Of a stretch of DNA of 27,685 nt, positions 21,576-27,685 are shown one piece after another; position 1 is the first letter of the stretch, and the number at the start of each line of letters is the position of its first letter. Source of the DNA: an uncultured Eubacteriales bacterium (GTDB taxonomy: Bacteria; Bacillota; Clostridia; Oscillospirales; CAG-272). The stretch covers positions 1 to 27,685 of the forward strand of contig CAKSDZ010000009.1 of assembly GCA_934446365.1 (NCBI GenBank), written 5' to 3'. Position numbers and translations under genes: made by a program. The notes under the pieces are model-generated. The model worked only from the letters and a program-made list of their open reading frames with translations. It ran no database searches and was not told where the DNA came from.

Positions 21576-22988
21576 ATGGCAGAACAGGAAAACAAGGAAA
21601 AAACGGCGGGACAAAAGCTCAAAGACGAGCTTTTCTACAAGTCCAAGAATACCTATGAGGCGCTCTCCGAGGAGGATATCGCCGCGGCGTATGACTATGC
21701 CGCGGACTACATGAAATTCCTCGACGGCGGCAAGACCGAGCGGGAATGCGTCAAAGAAGGCGTGGCGCTTCTTGAAGCGGCGGGCTTTTCTCCCTATACT
21801 TTCGGAATGAAGGTTGCGCCGGGCGGCAAGTATTATTACAACAACCGCGGCAAGAGCCTTTCCGCGTTTGTGCTCGGGACGGAATCGCTTGAAAACGGCG
21901 TATATTTTTCCGCCGCACATATCGATTCTCCGCGCGTGGATTTGAAGCAGCATCCGCTTTATGAGGCGGAGGGACTGGGCTTCCTCAAAACGCATTATTA
22001 CGGCGGCATCAAAAAATATCAGTGGACGACGATTCCGCTGGCACTGCACGGCGTGGTCACGAGAGCCGACGGCACGACGGTGGAGCTTGTAATTGGAGAG
22101 GACGACAGCGATCCGGTCTTTTATATCGACGACCTGCTTCCGCATCTCGCGGGCGATCAGATGCGAAAATCCCTTGCGGACGGCATCAATGGGGAACAGC
22201 TCAACCTGCTTTCCGGATCAAGACCGTTTGAGAAGAATCTGCCCGAGGCGGTCAAGCTGAATATCCTCAAGCTGCTGAACGATAAATACGGCATCACCGA
22301 AGCGGATCTCATGAGCGCGGAGCTTTGCGCTGTGCCGGCATACAAGGCGCGCGACATCGGACTCGACCGCAGCCTTATCGGCGCTTACGGCCATGACGAC
22401 AGAGTATGCGCCTATCCGTCTTTGACGGCGCTTATCGCGGCGGAAAATCCCGTTCACACGACGATGGCGATTCTCGCGGATAAGGAGGAGATCGGCTCCG
22501 AGGGCAACAGCGGCATGCAGAGCGCCGTTTATTTCGATATCATCGCGGATCTTGCTGATACGCTCGGCGTTTCCGATATCGTTGTGCGCTCAAACTCCAA
22601 ATGCCTTTCCTCCGATGTGAACGCGGCATTTGATCCGAACTTCCCGGAGGTGAACGAAAGACGCAACGCCTGCTTCGTCAATCACGGCGTCGTCATTACC
22701 AAATTTACGGGAGCGCGCGGCAAATCCGGCTCCAATGACGCTTCTGCGGAGTTTACGGGGTATGTCAGAAATCTGCTTGACGCCGCAGGCGTTGTTTGGC
22801 AGACCTCCGAGCTTGGAAAGGTTGATCAGGGCGGCGGCGGCACCGTTGCCAAATTCATCGCGGAAAAGAATGTCGATGTCATCGACCTCGGCGTGCCGGT
22901 CATTTCCATGCACGCACCGTATGAGGTCGTCTCCAAGACGGATGTTTATATGACGCATAAGGCGATCGAAGCCTTCTTCAAGGCGTAA
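21576..22988 (+). CDS. M18-family metallo-aminopeptidase
   Basis: The protein has 470 residues from ATG 21576, with AAAGGA upstream. M18 enzymes are large cytosolic di-zinc aminopeptidases that often prefer acidic N-terminal residues. Ligand and catalytic regions are visible in order: SAAHIDSPRVDLK (His/Asp), YGHDDRVCAYPSL (bridging Asp), DKEEIGSEGNSGMQS (Glu-Glu pair), SSDVNAAFDPNF and the C-terminal ISMHAPYEVVSKTDVYMTH with the last His. The length fits the family. It lies 48 bp after the transglycosylase gene and ends at a strong terminator. Substrate preference cannot be told. Confidence 0.93.
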   Translation: MAEQENKEKTAGQKLKDELFYKSKNTYEALSEEDIAAAYDYAADYMKFLDGGKTERECVKEGVALLEAAGFSPYTFGMKVAPGGKYYYNNRGKSLSAFVLGTESLENGVYFSAAHIDSPRVDLKQHPLYEAEGLGFLKTHYYGGIKKYQWTTIPLALHGVVTRADGTTVELVIGEDDSDPVFYIDDLLPHLAGDQMRKSLADGINGEQLNLLSGSRPFEKNLPEAVKLNILKLLNDKYGITEADLMSAELCAVPAYKARDIGLDRSLIGAYGHDDRVCAYPSLTALIAAENPVHTTMAILADKEEIGSEGNSGMQSAVYFDIIADLADTLGVSDIVVRSNSKCLSSDVNAAFDPNFPEVNERRNACFVNHGVVITKFTGARGKSGSNDASAEFTGYVRNLLDAAGVVWQTSELGKVDQGGGGTVAKFIAEKNVDVIDLGVPVISMHAPYEVVSKTDVYMTHKAIEAFFKA

Positions 22989-23003
22989 GAAAAACAGAAA
23001 ATT

Positions 23004-23032
23004 AAAGTGGGAGGCATTGCCTCCCACTTTTT
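23004..23032 (+). terminator. Terminator after the M18 aminopeptidase
   Basis: A 12-bp perfect stem (23004-23015 with 23019-23030), a 3-nt loop and a T run follow the stop by 15 bases. Confidence 0.9.
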
Positions 23033-23085
23033 ATACAAGATGATAAAATGTGTTATACAAACGTGTTATTTTCTCGTGATGATGT

Positions 23086-24027
23086 TTACTGTGTCTCAAA
23101 TTCCGTTTTGATCACTTTCTCGCATACCGCCGGGGAATAGATCCATTCGTCGAGGTGCGTCCCCGTTTCAAAATAGTCAAACCGGTAGTCGGGCGGATTC
23201 GCGCCGCTGTAGGCGTCGACCAAAACGAGCTTGATTTTCATTTTTTCCGGAATGATGTTTTTTATGTAAACCGCGGCGCGCTGTCCCGGTGTGACGCCAT
23301 CCCTATATTCCGCAAGACCCGCAAGATTCGGCGTCAGCTCCACGAAAATACCGTATGGTTCGATGCTGCGGACGATTCCCGCGATGGTTTGACCGACCTC
23401 GAATTTTTCGATGTTTTCGTTCCATGTGCCGAGCAGCTCCTTGTGGGTCACGTAAATGCGCGTCGTATCGTAGTCGATGCTCTTGATGACGGTTTTGATC
23501 TGCATGCCGGTATAAAAACGATCGCGCGGGTGGGATATCCTCGAAACGGAGATGCAGTCGATCGACATCAGGGAAACCACTCCGCAGCCGATGTCGACGA
23601 ATGCGCCGAAGGGTTCGAGATGCGTCACCTTGGCGTCGACGATATCGCCCGGGATGAGCGTCATGAGAAAATTGTCCATGCAGTCCTTTTGAGCGGCGCG
23701 GCGGGAAAGAATGGCGACCGTCTCTCCGTTCTGCTTCTCGAAGCCGAGAATTTTAAAGCAGACGGTTTTGCCGACGCGCGTGATGACGGCGATATCCTTG
23801 ACTTCCTCGCCGGAGACGTTGTAAACGGCCTCCTCTTTCGGGATTTTGCCTTTCATGCAGCCGAGATCGACGGTAAGCGCCATTTCGGAATCGCAGAGCG
23901 TGGCCTGTGCTTCGAGGATTTTTCCGGTGGCGGCGGCTTTTTCAAGCGCCGATTGTGAATAATAGCTTTCGCGTCCTTCCGTGTTTCCGATGATAAATCC
24001 TTCCGGCTTGTACATTGATGTATTCAT
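23086..24027 (-). CDS. S1-domain RNA-binding protein (RpsA-like)
   Basis: The protein has 313 residues; the ATG at 24027 follows a GGAGG ribosome binding site. It has repeated S1 (OB-fold) RNA-binding domains. The first, about residues 35-110, is divergent (ALTVDLGCMKGKIPKEEA). The second, about 125-200, has GDIVDAKVTHLEPFGAFVDI, and the third, about 213-275, has GQTIAGIVRSIEPYGIFVEL. A non-S1 tail ends the protein. Firmicutes carry several S1-repeat proteins that are not true ribosomal S1, so I give no symbol. It probably binds mRNA or ribosomes in the cytosol. It converges with the aminopeptidase gene. Confidence 0.88.
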   Translation of the reverse strand: MNTSMYKPEGFIIGNTEGRESYYSQSALEKAAATGKILEAQATLCDSEMALTVDLGCMKGKIPKEEAVYNVSGEEVKDIAVITRVGKTVCFKILGFEKQNGETVAILSRRAAQKDCMDNFLMTLIPGDIVDAKVTHLEPFGAFVDIGCGVVSLMSIDCISVSRISHPRDRFYTGMQIKTVIKSIDYDTTRIYVTHKELLGTWNENIEKFEVGQTIAGIVRSIEPYGIFVELTPNLAGLAEYRDGVTPGQRAAVYIKNIIPEKMKIKLVLVDAYSGANPPDYRFDYFETGTHLDEWIYSPAVCEKVIKTEFETQ

Positions 24028-24424
24028 GATTATCCTCCGCTTTTTTCTTTTTTTGTTTCATGTTTATTTGCAAGGGGTGAATTTTATGCAGAAGGAGGAT
24101 AAATTGATGGTTATTGTTTGAATTTCCATTTTTGGGTTGACAAAAATGGATAATTATGTTATTCTTTAATAGGGGTTCGTATTCGCATAATTCTTAAGAG
24201 AAGTTTAGAGATAAAAGTTTTGCATGATTGGCCACGAGATATTGATTTATATGCTTTTTTATTCAGGTTATTTCTTAAAATTTGCGAGAGAAACAGGATG
24301 AAATGTGAGAATGTTTTAGGGGGATTTCTTTTTTGACTACTCTTGCGGCTTTTATGAGCAAAGGGATGTACTATATAAAACAGACGACAAGATTCAAAAT
24401 AAATAGTATAAGGAGGAATATAAT
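24028..24424. other. Intergenic region between divergent genes
   Basis: This 397-bp AT-rich region lies between the S1-domain gene (minus) and the metalloprotease gene (plus). Visible items are a perfectly spaced ribosome binding site (AAGGAGG, 24092-24098) before a 4-codon frame (ATG 24107, TGA 24119), and the promoter at 24137-24165. It leaves an unusually long leader of about 250 bases before ATG 24425. I see no other gene, tRNA or repeat. Confidence 0.5.
24137..24165 (+). promoter_or_regulatory. Promoter upstream of the metalloprotease gene
   Basis: TTGACA (24137-24142), a 17-bp spacer and TATTCT (24160-24165). It is the best promoter in the gap, although it is about 260 bases from the start codon; a closer one is not seen. 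Confidence 0.55.
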
Positions 24425-25603
24425 ATGTATTTTAGAAGAAAGAAAAGGTGCATTGTAGCACTTATAACGATTGTTTTTATTTTATTATGTATTTCTATTG
24501 AGGGTATAGTTGTGACAGCAGATGAAAATATCACGGTGGCTTCTGATTCACATATAATATCTCGTGGGATTTATTATTTAAAAAATGCGAGAACGGGAAG
24601 ATTTGTTGATTTTGATAATAATGCATCCTCACCTTATGTAGGCAGTAAACTTGAACAGTGGGATTTTAACAGAAATGGTAATCAAGGTTGGGTAATTGTT
24701 CCTGTGACATCTGGGCAATATAATGGATATTATACGATTTATGCGAGAAGTATTTATGGAAGCGGAGCATTGTATTTGACCGTAAAAGATAATTCAAGTG
24801 CCAATGATGCGGATGTTATTTTATCGTATTATAACGGTGGAGCCGGACAATATTGGAAGATTGAAGCTACTTCAAATGGAAGATACAAAATTATTCCGGC
24901 TTGTGGGGAAGCAAATAATCGCGTTTTGTGTGTGAATGACTCCCTTTTTGGTTCTACCGGAAATGGGCTTGATATTAAATCACGCACATATACAAATGAT
25001 GGTAATTATAAAGATGAATGGGAAATATATGATATATATAATTATGCGCATTTATCCTTGAACGCACGAATTTATTATGACTCAACGGTTACATATAGCG
25101 CCTCATATATTTCATCTATGTATCATGATGCTACAGAAATTTTTTCTACAATATATAGTATTCGATTTAATTTGGAAGCGATCACATACGCTAATGAATT
25201 AAATTGCAGTTCAGCATGTCACTCAACAGCACTAAATGATATTTGCAATGAATCATGTGGGAAATTGAACGCGTGTTCATCTGTTCATCATAGGGGAGCC
25301 GAAAGATTGGTAGATCTGTTGAGATCTGATTCATACTATACTTATCGATTGGTCGGGTATGGTGTATGTAAATTGGTTGAGGGAAAACATGACGCTGTTG
25401 TTGGATGCGGCTATTTGAATGGAAAGGATTCAATCTCTTGCTTCGCTTTTTCTCCCAATATGACAAATTCTATTCAACATGAGCTTACTCATAACTTGGG
25501 TGGCGACCATAGTACTTGTGTATCGGGACAAAGCTGTACGTTAAAAGGGGATTTTAATGGCTTGTGCGACAATTGTCGTCAACAAGTCGAAAAGAATTAT
25601 TGA
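24425..25603 (+). CDS. Secreted ricin-lectin/metzincin-type zinc metalloprotease
   Basis: The protein has 392 residues from ATG 24425 with an AGGAGG ribosome binding site. It has a signal peptide: a basic FRRKKR, a hydrophobic run to about residue 28 and a cleavage region near VTADE. Residues about 45-205 are a ricin B-type lectin (beta-trefoil) domain with YYLKNARTGRFVDFD and several QxW-like motifs (LEQWDFN, GQYWKIE, KDEWEIYD), likely binding glycans such as mucin. The C-terminal part is the protease: HELTHNLGGDH is the full metzincin zinc site HExxHxxGxxH with its catalytic Glu. A Cys cluster follows (one pair six apart, then CDNC), reminiscent of archaemetzincins, but no Met-turn is evident. 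Many other Cys suggest disulphides. AT-rich composition suggests acquisition. Mucin or host-protein degradation is inferred. Confidence 0.85.
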   Translation: MYFRRKKRCIVALITIVFILLCISIEGIVVTADENITVASDSHIISRGIYYLKNARTGRFVDFDNNASSPYVGSKLEQWDFNRNGNQGWVIVPVTSGQYNGYYTIYARSIYGSGALYLTVKDNSSANDADVILSYYNGGAGQYWKIEATSNGRYKIIPACGEANNRVLCVNDSLFGSTGNGLDIKSRTYTNDGNYKDEWEIYDIYNYAHLSLNARIYYDSTVTYSASYISSMYHDATEIFSTIYSIRFNLEAITYANELNCSSACHSTALNDICNESCGKLNACSSVHHRGAERLVDLLRSDSYYTYRLVGYGVCKLVEGKHDAVVGCGYLNGKDSISCFAFSPNMTNSIQHELTHNLGGDHSTCVSGQSCTLKGDFNGLCDNCRQQVEKNY

Positions 25604-25619
25604 TTAGGGGGATATTGTA

Positions 25620-26210
25620 ATGAAACAAAAAATTTATATGGTATCGATTATAATGGTTCTGACTTTATCCTTTGCCTTATTTGGCTGCGGTGAACAAATT
25701 GCGGATGAATATAGAAGTATTTATGCCGGCAGTATTGAGGAGCTGGCTCGAAAAATTCAAGAAGACCAAAACGAGGTCGCTTCCAGTAAAAAAGGCGCGA
25801 TGTCCTATATTGGAGAGGGACCCATGGATCAATTGCTGTATCCCGAGATACAAACCACTCGGTATGTTTTAAGCTTAGCCACTATGAACCCATACCGTGT
25901 TTTATATTATTATCAGCCTGTGAGCGAGATGGATGATGCGGGCCATGCAATGTTTGACTATGCTACGGGCATTGTAGTCGGCGTCTCAAGAGAAAAGAAT
26001 GATGAGGGCGGCGCCGGTGCCATTCGGGTGATTGCAAAGCAGCTGGGCGCACAGATTTCACAGGATGGTTCTGTTTATGATGTGAGCACGAAAACATTGT
26101 ACTTTCCGACAGAGGATGCTTTTTATTATATTCGTATGCCGGGAGACTGTGCTTGTACGGAAGATGATATTAGAGAATTATTTGTAATGAAAATACAGGA
26201 TTTATCATAA
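25620..26210 (+). CDS. Lipoprotein of unknown function
   Basis: The protein has 196 residues from ATG 25620, preceded by GGGGGAT. The N-terminus is a lipoprotein signal: MKQKIYMVS, a hydrophobic stretch and a lipobox ending ALFGC. The mature part has no recognised domain; it contains a Gly-rich turn (SREKNDEGGAGAIRV) and an acidic end with an isolated Cys pair (CACTEDD). It lies 17 bp downstream of the metalloprotease gene and is probably co-transcribed, so it could be a partner, such as an inhibitor or surface anchor, of that enzyme. That is inference from position only. Confidence 0.7.
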   Translation: MKQKIYMVSIIMVLTLSFALFGCGEQIADEYRSIYAGSIEELARKIQEDQNEVASSKKGAMSYIGEGPMDQLLYPEIQTTRYVLSLATMNPYRVLYYYQPVSEMDDAGHAMFDYATGIVVGVSREKNDEGGAGAIRVIAKQLGAQISQDGSVYDVSTKTLYFPTEDAFYYIRMPGDCACTEDDIRELFVMKIQDLS

Positions 26211-26246
26211 AAAAGGCTCCATCGGGAAACGATGGAGCCTTTTTTT
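26209..26246 (+). terminator. Terminator of the metalloprotease operon
   Basis: A 16-bp perfect stem (26209-26224 with 26230-26245), a 5-nt loop and a seven-T run overlap the end of the lipoprotein stop codon. It may also serve the converging minus-strand gene. Confidence 0.92.
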
Positions 26247-26280
26247 GACTTTCTTTCCTTTGAAAGTGCAAGTGTTGGAC

Positions 26281-27465
26281 TTACGCTTCCTTTTTCACGC
26301 CGAAAATGCAGAGGTTGACTCTTTCATTCGGCACGATAAGGTTGCCTTTTTCCACCATTTTCTCCATCAGGAACGCCATGACATCGAGCCGGTGATGGAT
26401 TTTCGCGATATCCGCACACTGGGCGCGAACCGATTCCGGCGCATGTTCCGCAAGGATGACAGCCGCTTTGTCGGAAACCTCGACCATACAGTTTGCGACC
26501 ACCTCGGAAAGCGGTTTTAAAATCTCGCAAATCTTATTGAATGTCGATTCTTCAAAAACGGGAAATTCCGCAGATAGAACGCCGTTTTGACAGGAGATGA
26601 AGCCGTCCGCAATAAGCTCCGGTATGACACTGTTTGCTTCATCGGCCGAAGCGCCGAGCACAGCGTCATTCATCGCTTCCGCCTTTGCCCGGAAATTGGC
26701 GTGATCGTATCGCTGGCAGCGTTCGATAACGCGATAGTTTTCTGCCGAGAACCACGCAGTGTTTGCGCTGTTTACTGTATGCATGGAAACACCATAGAAA
26801 TGATGATTTTCATAATCGTTGTCATAGCCGAATATCCGCCCGTGACCGCCAAGAGGGAGCGCCGGAGCTTTCCCGAGCGGGGATTTCTCCCCTGCAAGCG
26901 TCCATCCGCAGAGCATGGCGATGTTGAGAATTGTCAAGAGCAGACGGTTGTCATCATAACGATTTCCGGTAAAATCCAAAGTGCGGATTTCAGAAAGCTT
27001 TTCCTTTGCTTCTGTAAAAAGCTTGTCTGCAAAGCTGTCATAAACGGACACCGTATTTCTGACGAATTCCTTTTCGTAAGCGTCTGTGATGATGACGAGA
27101 TTGGTCTGATAGCGGTCTCCCGACTTTTTCAGTATGCCGGCGGCTTCTAAAATATCCAGCTCGTCTTCCAGATAGACGGTGGAAACGCCGAGCTCCGCGG
27201 AAAGTGCCGGCACCGTCATCGGCACGTCGTATGCCGCAAGAACGATGGCGCCGGGCAGCTTGCGGTCAAACAAATTTTGATAATGACAGCTGTCGCCCCA
27301 GAAATCCAAGCGAAATACGCCGGGATTGTAACTTTTTTCTCCTAATTTTCTTGTCATACCGAACCCTTCTTTCAATAATTTCCGCGTTTTGAAAAGATAA
27401 TATTTTACCATTTCGACGCTGATGCTTTGTTCGGAGGCGATTTTGGAGCAGCTCTTGCCGTGCAC
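26281..27465 (-). CDS. Sigma-region-4-like HTH regulator with a large C-terminal domain, 5' end disrupted
   Basis: GTG 27465 gives 394 residues, but the coding-like frame continues upstream to 27606 (47 more codons, including PSPEWELVEKESES and VYLLRRELSLLAK), right after an in-frame TGA at 27609-27607. The extension plus residues 1-35 (CSKIASEQSISVEMVKYYLF) reads as a sigma-70 region 4 helix-turn-helix. Residues 60-115 contain a second winged-helix-like part (TVPALSAELGVSTVYLEDEL, then DILEAAGILKKSGDRY). The rest is an unrecognised alpha/beta domain. No canonical start exists in the extended frame; ATG 27610 is out of frame by one base. The gene may carry a one-base insertion. It is probably a transcriptional regulator. 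Confidence 0.7.
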   Translation of the reverse strand: MHGKSCSKIASEQSISVEMVKYYLFKTRKLLKEGFGMTRKLGEKSYNPGVFRLDFWGDSCHYQNLFDRKLPGAIVLAAYDVPMTVPALSAELGVSTVYLEDELDILEAAGILKKSGDRYQTNLVIITDAYEKEFVRNTVSVYDSFADKLFTEAKEKLSEIRTLDFTGNRYDDNRLLLTILNIAMLCGWTLAGEKSPLGKAPALPLGGHGRIFGYDNDYENHHFYGVSMHTVNSANTAWFSAENYRVIERCQRYDHANFRAKAEAMNDAVLGASADEANSVIPELIADGFISCQNGVLSAEFPVFEESTFNKICEILKPLSEVVANCMVEVSDKAAVILAEHAPESVRAQCADIAKIHHRLDVMAFLMEKMVEKGNLIVPNERVNLCIFGVKKEA

Positions 27466-27685
27466 ATAATAGGCGACCGTTACCTCGCGGTGCGTTTTGG
27501 CGAGCAGGGAAAGCTCACGGCGCAGCAGGTAAACCTCCTCGCTTTCCGATTCTTTTTCGACAAGCTCCCATTCGGGAGAGGGAAGAAAGACGCCGGCCTC
27601 GTTCGCTCATGTGAGATAAAGAAGTAACAGAAGTGTAAAAAATTTTGCCGTTCCTATCCGGCGGGATTGCCGGACAGGGCGGGCG

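Noticed and set aside
20313..22145. A 610-codon open frame on the minus strand across coaE, the transglycosylase and the aminopeptidase
   Set aside because: It lies antisense to three confidently assigned genes and has no ribosome binding site. Its composition (many Arg, His and Ile) is what the reverse complement of GC-rich coding DNA gives.

Overview
The window looks like chromosomal DNA of an anaerobic Firmicute of class Clostridia. The reasons are Gram-positive style lipoproteins, strong AGGAGG ribosome binding sites, consensus sigma-A promoters with 17-bp spacers, and the families present (RDD-type immunity protein, M18 aminopeptidase, a coaE to lytic transglycosylase operon, a phage A118-like holin). 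The housekeeping part is GC-rich. Three blocks are clearly AT-richer, which suggests transfer: the toxin tails in 1-7750, the secreted protease pair at 24425-26210, and the DNA around them. No species can be named from sequence alone.

Bases 1-7750 are a tandem array of Rhs/YD-repeat tip cassettes. Each cassette has a GC-rich, near-identical piece of Rhs core ending at RFINAD, then an AT-rich unrelated C-terminal tail (presumed toxin), then a small gene (presumed immunity), then a strong hairpin terminator. Cassettes A to D are recognisable, and a fifth (E) is a scar. Only A could still be joined to a full-length gene, off the left edge. B, C and D lack proper 5' ends and look like orphan donor cassettes. 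Cassette C carries a 2-bp frameshift in its core. The four immunity proteins differ in type: two lipoproteins, one RDD membrane protein and one apparently cytosolic protein.

Bases 7760-9195 hold a dGTPase-like HD phosphohydrolase with a perfect promoter flanked by an unusual inverted repeat that includes its ribosome binding site. Bases 9260-9815 hold a separately transcribed zinc-ribbon mini-protein with a long structured leader.

Bases 9898-16253 form one tightly overlapping, co-directional run. It contains an HTH regulator, a PF14907-like nucleotidyltransferase, a thymidylate kinase-like domain fused to an acyl carrier protein, a BtrH-like (C39-fold) acyltransferase candidate, an AMP-forming acyl/aminoacyl synthetase, a CYTH-domain protein, two Cys4 mini-proteins, a holin-like protein and a small membrane-anchored protein. 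The synthetase, carrier and transferase together look like a carrier-protein pathway that activates an acid, holds it on the kinase-fused ACP and passes it to an acceptor. I regard this as the best candidate for an undescribed system.

Bases 16434-24027 are conserved core genes: rpsI and rplM on the minus strand with a perfect consensus promoter, then prfA, tsaC, coaE, a tandem-SLT lytic transglycosylase and an M18 aminopeptidase on the plus strand, and a minus-strand S1-domain protein.

Bases 24028-26245 hold a secreted ricin-lectin/metzincin metalloprotease and a lipoprotein, ending in a terminator. The right edge (26281-27606, minus) holds a sigma-region-4-like regulator whose 5' end is out of frame with the only nearby ATG.
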